A stretch of 64,000 nucleotides of DNA, from NCBI GenBank assembly GCA_033002965.1, contig JAURVB010010404.1, positions 1 through 64,000 of the forward strand, given 5' to 3'. The notes under the pieces were generated by a model. That model had not been told where the DNA came from. It saw only the letters and a program-made list of their open reading frames with translations, and did not search any database. This document shows, piece after piece, positions 50,701 through 61,905 of this stretch. A program made the position numbers and the translations under genes. Position 1 is the stretch's first letter. Every line of letters begins with the position of its first letter. The DNA comes from Piper betle (taxonomy: Eukaryota; Streptophyta; Magnoliopsida; Piperales; Piperaceae).

Positions 50701-51381
50701 AATTTCGATTAGACATAAACCAAATATTCAGAGTTTGATTCAAATACAGAAAATAACAGTGCTCAGTGCTATGTACTTGTACCATATGCCGTAGTCGAAC
50801 CCTTCTTAATTAAAAACACTATTATGTTAAAGACAAATTCGTTGGAATAAATGCAACAACAAACCCGGTATAAAGGCCTCTTTATTACCTAGAGCTACTT
50901 TCAATTAATAAAGTTTAAAAATGATCAAATCAATTAGTTTAATTCTTCTAACTATGATAATTTGCAATAATCCAAAAATTGTTTTATCATATTTAATGTG
51001 ACCACAAATCCAATTCCCTACTGTTTTTGTTTCGTCACCGGCACGCGGGAAGGGGGAGGCGTCACCCTGGCACCTCAGACCCATCGCATGGCACCACACG
51101 CGGGCCCCGCCCCTCTCCGCGCAAGGGGACCGAACGCGGAACCCGCCTTTGAAGATTCCTGGTGGGCCCCGTACTCTTCCTCTCCTCTCCCCTTCCCACC
51201 TACTCAGTATTTACCAAACTTGCCACCAGTCCGTGCTCGGGAAGAATTGGTCAGCGATTGATTCCCAGACCAGTCCTTGGCCCCGATCCAAATCTACTCG
51301 TTTTCCAGTCAAACTTTCTACTCTTCGGACTCGTCCCAAATCATTACGGTTCTAAGAAACTATGCCCCGCCCCCACCCCAC
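47741..51381. other. intergenic spacer upstream of the WRKY gene
   Basis: No confident gene. A 66-codon minus-strand frame at 48866-49066 starting MAIDGNEYQS looks protein-like but matches nothing I know. The last 380 bases are C-rich, as in a promoter region. A TTGACT W-box core lies at 51307-51312 on the minus strand, permitting WRKY self- or cross-regulation (inference). Confidence 0.4.
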
Positions 51382-51388
51382 TATATAA
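51382..51388 (+). promoter_or_regulatory. TATA box of the WRKY gene
   Basis: TATATAAG in a C-rich promoter, about 470 bases upstream of the ATG. It implies a leader of roughly 430-440 bases, which contains three short upstream open frames. Confidence 0.6.
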
Positions 51389-51856
51389 GCGCCACCACCT
51401 CTACCCCCATCCCTCCCTAAGTCAGGAGCTCCTCTTCCCCTCCATTTCCATCTCTCTTGATCACATCCTCATCATCATCTCCACCCCTGCCTTCCACCAC
51501 TGACCAGAGAGGTGAATTGCAAGTGAACACGAGTGGAACCCATCTCAATTTTGAGTCGGGAGTTTGCAATTAGTTCATCTCTTTTGAGTTGTTTGTGTTC
51601 GTTAGCACCTACTTCGCTTATGTTTCCGTTGGTTGCAATTTGCCGCTTCCCAGCTTCCACTTTGCTGTGCGGCTTTCTGTACTGTTCTAGCTTCTCTCTC
51701 TTGCCTTCCTTCTCCCCTGACAACCTAAGACACTGCCTTCTTGGCACATATGTGATCAGATGAAAAACTTGTGACTGCTTTCCAGTTAGCTAAAGCCATT
51801 TTATCTGGGCTAGTGTACACCTTGTACCAGGATTTGGATTGCGTGGTGTTGGGAGA

Positions 51857-53315
51857 ATGGAAAACGCCGGGTTGTGGGAAGTGGAGCAAGTGATCAGCGT
51901 GCTGCTAGACGGTCAGAAGTGGGCGAGGCAGCTGCTGCAGTTGCACTCCCCGTTTCGGAGGAGCAGCAATCCATGATTGCTCAGAGAATTGACAATTCTT
52001 TCTCCAAGAGCCTCTCCATGCTCAACTACACCGACAATTCCGTTGAGCACATATCTAATTTTCTCTACAGCGCTCCCGAGTCTCCTCTATCTGCCGTCTA
52101 CGATGTCTCTCCGATGAGCAAAAGGAGGTGGGTTTAGGCTCTGAAATTCATAGGTTCTACAAAGAGCACTTGATAAAGGCGGGTACATGCGCTGGCGATT
52201 CGAATATTATTTGATACAGTTTGTTGTTATTTTCAGAAAGACGCATCCCAAGCGGGCAGAAAGAATCCGTGTCTGTCCCAACACGGGGATGGAGGCGGCC
52301 ATGGATGACGGCTATAGTTGGAGAAAGTATGGCCAGAAAGACATCCTAGGAGCAAAACATCCAAGGTAGTAATTCTTTGTTAAGTTAAGCTCATTCTCCT
52401 GCATTCAAAATGATTAATCTTTAAGATCTACAGAGGATTTTATATTTTGTCGGCGTAGTAAGAACTGATGCTGGCATGCGGCCAATTCCCGTTGCAACTG
52501 GCACGGTAGATTGAGTTAATGGCCTTCTAAAATCTGTCGTCACCATTAAAGCTTCCACTTTTTTTAAGGCAGAGTACCTTTTCCGTACCTTATCGCCAAT
52601 ATAATCCTCCCAAGTCCCCACCAAACGATCCCAGCGTCAACCAACCATATTCATCTACGCGCATACATACGTATAATCTACTCATACATCACCAAATATT
52701 ACTCACTTTGCATAATTAAAAATTAGAGCTGATAAATTCTTCTGCTGATGGCGAATGTGCAGGGGCTACTTCAGATGCACCCACAAGAACACCCAAGGCT
52801 GCCCAGCCACCAAGCAGGTGCAGAGGTCGGGCGAGGACCCGACCATCTTTGACGTCATCTATAAGGGGCACCACACCTGCAGCCAAGTAGCCCATGCCAA
52901 GGCCAGGCCATTGACACCCTCGCCGGAGCAGCAAGCCGACGACCGGAAACAGACACTACTCAGCTTCGGCAATGTTCTCAATGTGAAAACAGAGAATTCC
53001 GACGACACCCATAACCTCAACCCGCCGGCTCACTTCTCCTTCCCGCCGGCATCCATGGAGTCGATCAAGCAGGATGGCGACATCTTCTCATGTATCGATA
53101 ACCCCTTCCTCGGGAGCTTCTCGCCGGCGAGCTTCATCTCGCCTGAGACGTCGGAGTCGAACTATTTCTGCTTCAATGGAGGGCCGACGTCGGGGTCGGA
53201 GCTCACCGAGATTATCTCAGCTTCCACCTCGGTGGCCAACTCGCCCATGTTGGACCTCGATAGGTTCTCCCTTGACGTCAACTTCTCATTTGACGACGAT
53301 ACCTTCCTCGCCTAA
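51857..53315 (+). CDS. group III WRKY transcription factor (WRKY41/53/30-like)
   Basis: Nuclear transcription factor binding W-box DNA; relatives act in defence and senescence. Exons: 51857-52127, 52237-52365, 52763-53315, about 317 residues. The single WRKY domain spans exons 2 and 3: DDGYSWRKYGQKDILGAKHPR, then the group III zinc finger C-x7-C-x23-H-x-C (CTHKNTQGC ... HHTC). The intron within the domain after KHPR is the conserved WRKY position. The N terminus MENAGLWEVEQVI and SFSKSLSMLNY match the group. The C terminus is acidic and Ser-rich, a likely activation region. In exon 1 the C4 run at 51948-51951 breaks the frame; with one more C the two halves join and all phases agree. As assembled, translation from 51857 would stop after 40 codons. 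Three upstream ATGs precede the start. Confidence 0.9.
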
Positions 53316-56300
53316 GTCGAGTTCAATCTGTGTTTAGTAGCTTGATTATTATTATTATGATTTCCGGTGGCAGTGGAGTACATTTAAGACATAGGATGAG
53401 TGAGTTCCTCTGAAAATTGTTTTTCTCTCTTTTTACTTTTGTTTGACGTACTTCTCCGCCCTCTACCTAGACATAAAGATTTAGCTGTTTGCTTTTGTTT
53501 TTTTGGTTGTTGTTTCTTTCAGGTTTTTCCAGTACATCCTGGCAACTGTAGCAATCTAATACAGTATTAGATCTTGTTGTTACTAGCTCTAAATTTTGGG
53601 CCGAGTAATGATTGTGACCAAGATTCAAAAAATAAATATTTTACTTCAGCACCCATTGTTTACCACAATATCAACCATGAACCATACTACGCTTGGGAAA
53701 AAAAACTATGAACCAAACCACGCAATTAACTTAAGTAATTAAAAATTATATCCAGTATACAGTTGAGGATAGTCCAACATCAACAATGGATATTTGTTAG
53801 GATCATGAAAAATGCTAAGATTTGTTGTCTAAGTGGCTTCTTAGTAATTTTAGATAAGGGTAAAATCTTCTTATGTATCCTGACTAATCAACTCATGAGT
53901 TCACACATAACCATTGTTTAAAAAGAAGAAGAAAAGCCTAATATATAAGTTGTGCATCTTTTAAAGCCTAAAAGTGATAAGCCGAAAAGTATTAACAATA
54001 ATAAGTGGTAAATAAAATCCAACTGGACCCTAAAAAACTTAATTGCTATCTAGTTACATGTCTTGCAAGTGTAAGAGAGGATTAAAAATAGTCTAACATC
54101 TACAATAGATATAAGTTAAAAACTTTCATAAATACTAATTAGAATCAGACTACTTAAGCGGCTAGTTGATTATATGAATAAAGTCCAAACCTTACAATTT
54201 ACTTCCATTTATATATCGACTGGCATTGAACTTTGAATTCATGAGCCACGGCAACTAAGTAAACCCTGATCAATTCCATGACTTCACAAGGCAACAGGAT
54301 TTGAGAATATGTTAAATGAATCACTTTATACCTAATATATTCATAAATGAACGGTTGAAAGAGCCTCGAAAGTGAGAACTTCCCACCTTCCAGAGGTACA
54401 TATGGAACTTCTTCAATGAAAAGTGGACATATAATTTTCTTCCTTGTTCTAAAACAAATGATCCAGTTCTCATATAGAAATAGTCAAAGCCAAACAGTGT
54501 CGTTCCGGGGTATTTCTAAGCAACAAGCACATATTAAATTGTAATCAAAATGAAGACGAATATTGACGGTTTTGAAGGTTCAATGAAACATCCCCCATGG
54601 CCACTACTCTCACTTCAACAGATCACTACAATGTATTCATCTGGGTTTCCAGGAAACAAAACATCTCGGACTGAAGTCTACGAGACGCGCTTGGTCATTG
54701 TCCATGGGCAGCGCCAACCGGTTCACACCGTGGTTTGGCTACAGTTGCGCGAAACCTCTTCAAGACGTTCCAAAATGAGCATCCAGCTCAGATTTGGCAG
54801 AGCAAAAATTACCAAAAAAGTCAAGCTCATTCACAAAACAGGTGTCATGAATCTGGAAGTTGTATGAATTTATATAGACCAAGAGAAACGGCAATTGTCC
54901 CTTATAATTTTTTTGTACGGTGACAATTAGAAACGAAGATCATGTGAATTTAATATTTTGAGTTAATGTAATTTTCTTGTTCTAGGGATTTATTTGTAAT
55001 TTTCTTACTTATTTTAGGGATATTTTAAAAATAATCTGATTAAGATTTTATCATTTACTTATTTGTACGGAGATTTTTATGGAATATAAAATTCGTTGTA
55101 TGCCTTTTATCTATTTAAGTATTTTTTTAGTTTTGATTTTTATTTTTAAAAGTAGTCCAAATAAGTTAAATCATCCCCTTTATGCATTATGGTTGCGAAG
55201 TTAGTATTGTTGATGGCAAATGCTGCTGCAGTGCTTGTTGATGAAAACTGTCGTAAAAATTAATTAAAAATTAATCTTGAAAGTGGAATTATTGAGTCAG
55301 TGACAATTTTTTCTGAGCTAAAAATTAATCCTGAAAGTGCAATTTTTTCTAATATTATACTGTTAAAATTTTCTTAATTGGTTGTTATTTTATGGCTAAT
55401 GATGAATAATCTAGGGGTCAAAATTGATAATTTTAATAATTTTCTAGTGATTATGAAAATTAGAACTAGATCTTTATTATATGCATTAAAAATAATTAGT
55501 TTAAATCACTAGAATTATCATTAACCTTTTTATGAAACATCATTAGTTATATTATATAGAGAGAGGATTATTAATATACGCTCGTTTTTTGGAACGCTCT
55601 GAGCGGATGTGCGACTTCGACCCTCAGATCGTAAATCATGGCCCATGTTAGGAGTTTGATCTGCCAACATGTTTGGTGATTTTAGAGGCATTAAATACTT
55701 CCCAAATACCAAAGAAGCCCTCCAACATCGCCATCATCCATAAAAAAATGTATATTTCTGTTGTTATCTCACATGTACTGCATCTGTCGAAACTTTCATA
55801 CCCATTACCGCCACTGAACAAACAAGTTTATTATCCTTTCATCTTGGCAGGAGCATCCCTTGAAAATCAGAAAGATTCAAACTTTTTTCGTCGGGTTCAT
55901 GTCAACAATTGCACAGTGCTTTTATTAAGTAGATGATAAGATGGCACATGATTCAACTTTAACGCCCGCAGCATGAAATAATAAAAGAGCCAAGCTTTTC
56001 TTAAAAGGAGGCCAGTTTTAGATCATTTGGTGAACGGAAATAGATTGTCTTCACTATTTGCCTCTCCTTTCATAGCCAAAACATCAATTTGTGTTTTGAG
56101 AATATCTATATATATATATATATGTATATATGTATATAGCTCACACATACTTTGTATAAACTTGTTTAAGTTTTTTTTAATGAAAATTTAGTAAATTTCT
56201 TTGAAATGCAAGTTTTGAGAATATCCCTCTTTAAATTGAGTGGAATTAGTATCGGAAAAATATAGAGGAATATTAGAAATTGCACACCGGATAAATTGAA

Positions 56301-56815
56301 AATTATGGAAAAAACACAAATCAAAAATTCGTACTAGAATTTTTTAAAATACAAAATTACCATTCTTTACATATCTTTGATTATAAATTGTATCCAAGAT
56401 ACAATAAACTTTATTCGGGTAAATATAACAAATTAGAGATTATACATCTCTATTCATACCCCAAGATCCTTGAAGAAGACTTAATCATCCACTTTAATCA
56501 TCAAAAATTCTAGAGCATCATCACACAGAAATGGAGAGAGATGAAAAAATTAAGAAAAATGTTAAAAGACACAAACTTAAGGGAAAAAAAGTATAAAAGC
56601 TAAAAACACGAAGCAATGTAGAATAAAGCTGTTAGCTGTTCTGACTCCCAGGCGCTGAACTGGAACGCTTGGGCGCTCTGGCTAAAGTTGGCCGAGGTCC
56701 GAGTGCTACGTTCGGGCATTTACCTTCGGAAAAACCAACAATTAGTTGTGACCAGCACAGACGGTTGAGGGGTTGATTGTTGTTGTGAAATTAAAATTTG
56801 AGTGAGATGTTTGTG
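53316..56815. other. 3' region of the WRKY gene and spacer
   Basis: Presumed 3' UTR to about 53640, then AT-rich spacer. Open frames at 54550-54867 and 55673-55936 have no recognisable domain. A TA/TATG microsatellite lies at about 56104-56140. Confidence 0.4.
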
Positions 56816-57395
56816 TCAAAATTATAATTACAAAATTAGAATCAGAATCGGAATAAGTTTTCGAGGAGTTATTGAATCGGATCGAATCGTTCATGAATTT
56901 ATTTAGTTGAATCGGTCTAAATCGGCCTTATACAAAAATTTTAACTTAGTCAAAATTAATAGGTTATTAGTTATAGAATATGTCATTTTAATATTATGGT
57001 ATGTATTATCTTTTATGATTTTTTTTCATATTTTTAGATTTTTTTGAATTATTTAGAATTAATTATTATTTTTAACTTGAGTCGGATTTGAATCAAGTTT
57101 TAATTACAAGAATGCCACGACTATTTCTTTATTTATTCACCATGTTCTCTTCCACACCCACCGCCCTTCTTCCCCAATCGTTGCCATCGTGGCCGCCTCC
57201 CCCGCCAGCCCTGCCCATCCCTCCCTGCTGCCATCTCCCAGCCGGCCCCGCCCCACCCCACCCCCTCTGCATCCCCCACCCCCTGCGCCCCCACCTTGCC
57301 TAGCACCGCCACCCCCTTTGTACGGGCCCAATCGTCCACCGCACACATCCCGGTCGTCCAATGTGCTGGCCCTGTCGTCCAACGTCGCCCAACAT
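56816..57395 (-). mobile_element. hAT-like element fragment, inverted copy
   Basis: The complement of 56816-57120 matches the right part of the element at 29009-29815, including TGGCATTCTTGTAATTAAAA and AATAATAATTAATTCTAAAT. It continues into a C-rich core (57150-57390) whose open frames are compositional. The element abuts a gypsy pol fragment. Confidence 0.6.
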
Positions 57396-57403
57396 GGCCT
57401 GCC

Positions 57404-59083
57404 TTATAGTGCTTCATATGGTGTCATCCCTATCGTACTCTGATAGCTGTTGTTGTAAGAGAACTCCACTAGGGGTAGGTGTTCTTCCCAACTTCCTCCG
57501 AAATCCAAAATGCATGCCCGAAGCAAATCCTCTAGGATTTGTATGGTTCTCTCGGTTTGCCCATCTGTCTGTGGGTGAAAGGTGGTGCTGAATCTCAATT
57601 CAGTGCCTATATGTAACGACCCAGCCTAAAGTGCAACGTAATGGGCTAAGTCATTTCTTTAAAATGGGTACCCTGGAAGTTAAAGATCTATAGTCCATTC
57701 CCACTTATAAACAGGATCTTCTCCCAGTAAGTATTAGATGTGGGACTAAGTTGAGGGATCTCACAATCCACCCACCTTAGGGAATTTCGTCCCCGAAATG
57801 CCTATTCTTGGCCCGTTGCTAGCCCCAGCCCACGACCTTTTTGGCCTATGACCTGGCAGCCTAGCCAACGTCCCTAATCCATCCCACCATCTAACACGGA
57901 ACCAGGTCGGCTCTGATACCATTTGTAACGACCCAGCCCAAAGTGCAACGTAATGGGCTAAGTCATTTCTTTAAAATGGGTACCCCAGAAGTTAAAGATC
58001 TATAGTTCATTCCCACTTATAAACAGGATCTTCTCCCAGTAAGTATTAGATGTGAGACTAAGTTGAGGGATCTCACACTATAACTACCTGAAAAGCCTTC
58101 CAAAATTGAGACGTGAACCTCGGATCCCTATCTGATATGATCTCCCATGGTACTCCATGTAGCCTGACTATCTGGTCTCTGTACCGCTTGGCGAAAGCAG
58201 GCAGTGGGTAATCCATCCTGATTGGTATGAAATGTGCGCTCTTTGTGAGTCGATCTACTATAACCCATATTGCATACTTCTGTTAGCAGGTCTTAAGTAA
58301 ACCAACTACAAAGTCGTACGCTATACTCTCCCACTTCCACTCTAGCACTTCCAATGGTTGTAGCGTTCCACCTGGGTGTACGTGCTCGACTTTCACTTGT
58401 TGGCACACCAAACATCTGGCAACTATGTCGTATACCTCTTTCTTCATTCCTAGCCACCAATATGTTCGTCAGACATCGTAGTAAATCTTTACTCCACCTG
58501 GATGCACTGTGCATCTCAACGTGTGAGCTTCGTGAAGAATCGTACGTCGAAGTCCAAGGCACTCTGAAACATTTGGCACAAAGAGTCGATCTCTGAGTCT
58601 GACTAACCCATCTGTATCTCTAGCCAATTCTTAATGTGTTTCCTCTTCCAACCATTGCCTCAACTGTGGATCTGCTTCCTCTGCAATCCTGATCTGCTCG
58701 AGTACACTCGACTGAATGGTCAATCGTGCCATCATTCCAACCAATTGTCTCTGGCCCGTAGAATACTAAGTCACTGAGACTGCTGCCTCCTGCGGAGTAC
58801 GAGACTCTTGGCATCCTGCTCAAAGCATCTAATACTACATTCGCTTTGCCCTCATGGTACGATATGTCGATCTCATAGTCTACTAACATCTCCAACCATC
58901 TTCTCTATCTGCTGTTCAAATCTTTTTGCGTGAAGATATATTTCAAACTCTAGTGATTTGTCAAAAGTCTAAAAGATGTTCCATACAAGTAGTGCCTCCA
59001 TATTTTGAGTGTGAATATGACTGCTGCAAGTTCCAGGTCACGTGTAAGGTAGTTACGCTCATGCACCTTGAGCTGACGAGATG
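57404..59083 (-). mobile_element. Ty3/gypsy pol fragment (RNase H and integrase)
   Basis: Read on the minus strand, in order: RNase H pieces ([35 protein letters not shown]), the integrase zinc-binding and core region ([11 protein letters not shown], then [12 protein letters not shown]), and after the nested TRIM FHPQTDGQTERT and NNSYQSTIGMTPYEAL. Frame breaks and stops are scattered, for example in the RNase H part. Reverse transcriptase, gag and a continuous frame are missing. It begins where an LTR-derived fragment (59085-59215) joins. Confidence 0.85.
57612..58077 (-). mobile_element. intact TRIM nested in gypsy integrase
   Basis: 466 bp: two 154-bp direct repeats (57612-57765 and 57924-58077), each TG...CA, around a 158-bp interior. 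A perfect 5-bp duplication CTATA flanks it (57607-57611, 58078-58082). On the minus strand the primer-binding site TGGTATCAGAGCC follows the 5' repeat, and a purine tract AAGGTGGGTGGA precedes the 3' repeat. The repeats differ at about five positions, all transitions. It splits the integrase coding sequence, which reads on in frame across the empty site. Confidence 0.95.
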
Positions 59084-59084
59084 C

Positions 59085-59215
59085 ATAAGATATAACCGTT
59101 CACTAATCTACTTGATTTGGTTAAACAAACCTGGATCTACCCCCATCATCTCAAGATGGTGATGAAAGCATACAATACATTGATGGGATGTTTAGGGTCT
59201 AACATTATTCTACAT
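59085..59215 (-). repeat. LTR-derived fragment
   Basis: The complement matches 205-335, including CATCTTGAGATG and AGTAGATTAG.GAACGGTT. It directly abuts the gypsy RNase H fragment, so it marks a rearranged junction. Confidence 0.6.
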
Positions 59216-59479
59216 GCATGATGTGATATGCAATCAAATATAAAACAAGTTAAACAAGCGAGATGTTTAAAGAAAATATATTTTTTTAAACAAAAACAAA
59301 ATAAGAGCTTACTTTTATTTTAAAGAAAATTATATAAATCTTCTTTGAACTTTCATAAGGGAATCTATTGGGGAACCACAGGGCCGCAGACCAAATACCA
59401 TCCCAAGCTGATTGGTCTGTCGATGCTTATTTTGACATTTTTGTCATGTTTCTTTTTGTCCCTGGGGACTACCAGCACA

Positions 59480-60120
59480 ACCTAAGCCATTTTCTATCCT
59501 CTATATATACCATGGCCTTGAGCACTGAAGGCCGAGCACTTTCAGGCAGTTGCCTTTAGTACCCTTTTAATCACATATCTGTATGTGAGTTATATTAAAT
59601 AATACTCATAATCCTTTACGTTTTTCTGGGTGTGAGGAAACTTAAAATGCGGAATTGTCAAGATGCCTTAAAAATGGAACAACCCTCTCATTAATTCAAA
59701 GTCTGTTATGACTAACACATGCACGTTCAGTTTCCTATCTATCGTCTCATTAGAAATTTGATAAAATTATATGTAGGCATGGGAAGGGATTTATTATTAT
59801 ATGCTCAAAGGAAACTTGAAATGGATCTTATTTTCGAAATCAAATTCAACAGCTCTTATCCTTTAGGGTTTTTAATCCAAAAGTATTTGATTAAATGAAC
59901 CGAGTTAAGTGGAATTCGTTGAAACTCAAATTAACCCATCCTGTAAATAATAAATCAAATCACATAGAATAGAGCAAAAAAATAAAGGACAAATCCTAAA
60001 CGGACCTAGTAAAAGCTCCAAGTGAGGTCTTGCACTTATACGGCGAGCTCTTACTCTGTACTTACACAACAAGACTACACAGTAACGCTCATACTAACTA
60101 TATGATACATGTATGAAATG
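59480..60120. repeat. partial copy of the long LTR family
   Basis: Matches 560-1290 in the same orientation (for example TTGAGCACTGAAGG..GAGCAC against TTGAGTACTGAGG..GAGTAC, and AATGGAACAACCCTCT). No coding content. Confidence 0.65.
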
Positions 60121-60158
60121 GATGCCTCATGGAAAGGAATGGCACAGTGATAAAAGAA

Positions 60159-60592
60159 TCAAGCAATGACTGTGTGCAATTGCTCTTTTGCTTTCTTTTC
60201 TATTGACGTAGAAATTCTCATTTGCTTTGATGGATTCTTCATCTCATTTTCAACAAAAGATGTCTCCCTTTTCCCAGTAGACTTAGAGCACCCAACACTT
60301 CGCTCCCGAACTTCCATCTCTTCTATATCCGAGTCATTGAAACCATATGAACCTATTTCTTCTCTAATCCTTTCTTTTTCTTTTTTGGCCTTTTCCACAC
60401 TTTTTAAATAATCTTTCATTTTTTGTACATCTGTTTCAGGAACTTTCTTACAAGTAGCAATATTTCCTTTGATTCCAGCAATATGTTGCTTGAAGCGATA
60501 TACCCCTCCACTTATGATTTTTTGCAAAAGTTACAAGTGACTTGCTTCTTAGATGCGTCAACTGGTGTGCCATATTCCCAACCAATATCCAT
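60159..60592 (-). pseudogene. hAT transposase N-terminal (BED zinc finger) fragment
   Basis: Starting at the ATG at 60592 (MDIGWEYGTPVDASKKQ), the minus strand encodes a BED-type finger CNFCKK then ISGGVYRFKQHIAGIKGN and a C at IATCKK, typical of plant hAT transposases, followed by a Lys/Glu-rich charged stretch to a stop at 60159. The T6 run at 60518-60523 breaks the frame inside the finger; one more base restores it. The catalytic hAT domain is absent. It is probably the relic of the autonomous partner of the AATCGG-type elements; its matching tip is at 61690-61905. Confidence 0.7.
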
Positions 60593-61375
60593 CTTCCCTA
60601 TGACAAATCTAGTACTGATAAAAAATACAGTAACCGCTAAATTCAAAATCTAAGTGAGTGCCATTATAAATGACATCAACCATCATAATTTAGCTAATAT
60701 ATACACAACATGAATATTCATAGAACATAGCATGTATAACTAGTAGGGAATTGGACATGACATATGAATGAACTGATTGGCTTAGCACGGAGATCAGACA
60801 ACGATTCAACAAGTTAGTCACAACCAGGTTTAAAAGTCACAAGTTAGTCTCAAGAACTCAGTTCTAAAGTGGACACATACATGTTCGCATATCACCAACC
60901 AGGTTTCTTGTTTTTTGTAAAACCAGCAACCAGATTGAAATACAAAACTATCCAAACCACTCTAGCTAATCAATCACTAAGATTAGCACTAATTTTTTAT
61001 TTATAAAACAATCAAATCCTAAAACCATCAACCAGATTTAATTACAAACAGATCCAAATCACGGTAGCTAAGAACAACATTAAATTTTTTATTCAGAAAA
61101 CAATCAAGTCCTACAACCAAGAACACATGGCAACGTATATCTAATTAAAAAAGGCAGCAAAGGAATCAACAAACATGCAAATCTGGTTGCTGGTTTTAGG
61201 ATTCAACAAACATCCAAATCTATGTTCTATGAAAGGAATCATACAAAGGAATCAGCAAAGGAATCATACAAATTGCAGAAAAACATTGCAGAAACAATCA
61301 ACAAATTGCAGAAACAATCAAAATTTACAGCAGAAAAATACTTTGCACATTGATGAAAAATTGCAACTTTACAGA
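60593..61375. other. hAT element 5' region, non-coding
   Basis: Presumed leader or intron of the transposase relic. Imperfect repeats of AACCAGATT/CAACAAAC words; no further frame was recognised. Confidence 0.4.
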
Positions 61376-61665
61376 GGCGGCCGGGGCAGACGGGCGAGGT
61401 CGGCAACGGGGGCGGATGGGCGTGGTCGGCAGCGGATGGGCGAGGTCGGAGGGCGAGGGCGGACGGGCGAGGTCGGCAGTGGATGGGCGAGGTCGGAGGG
61501 TGGGGCGAGACGGGCGAGGTCAGCAGTGAATGGGTGAGGTCGGAGGGCGGGCAGACAGGCGAGGTCAGTAGCAGATGGGCGAGGTCGGAGGGCGGGTGGC
61601 GGACGGGCGAGGCCAGCGACGGATGGGTGAGGTCGGAGGGATGGATGGCGAGCCGGCGGTGGCGG
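61376..61665. repeat. GC-rich GGGCGAGGTCGG minisatellite
   Basis: About a dozen imperfect head-to-tail units built on GGATGGGCGAGGTCGGAGGG and GACGGGCGAGGTCGGCAG alternate in a higher-order pattern of roughly 60 bp. Open frames across it are products of the repeat. Confidence 0.85.
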
Positions 61666-61689
61666 CGAAGGGGCGGAATCGGGGTAATT

Positions 61690-61905
61690 TTAGGGTTTTA
61701 AAATGTAAATTTCAGTTTTACCCATGTTTAAATAATATATTTAATATCATACCTAGGGCATTTTAGTAATTTACCTATAAAATCCGATTCTTCCCGATTC
61801 ACCTCGATTCCGAATCGGTTTTGAATCGGTTGGAATTAGGTTGAATCGGCCGGTCCGAGCCCGATTTAGCTTCGACCGATTCGACGCATAAATCGGCCCA
61901 CCCCA
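61690..61905 (-). mobile_element. hAT-like element terminal part
   Basis: The complement repeats the module at 29010-29215: AATCGG-rich end, CCCTAGGTATGA, AAACATGGGTAAAA and TTTTAAAACCCTAAAA. It lies at the upstream end of the hAT transposase relic, so both elements share one terminal family. Confidence 0.6.

Noticed and set aside
57088..57443. Pro-rich open frames on both strands
   Set aside because: C-rich transposon core; no recognisable protein.
61175..61766. 120- and 72-codon Gly/Arg-rich open frames
   Set aside because: Encoded by the GGGCGAGGTCGG minisatellite.
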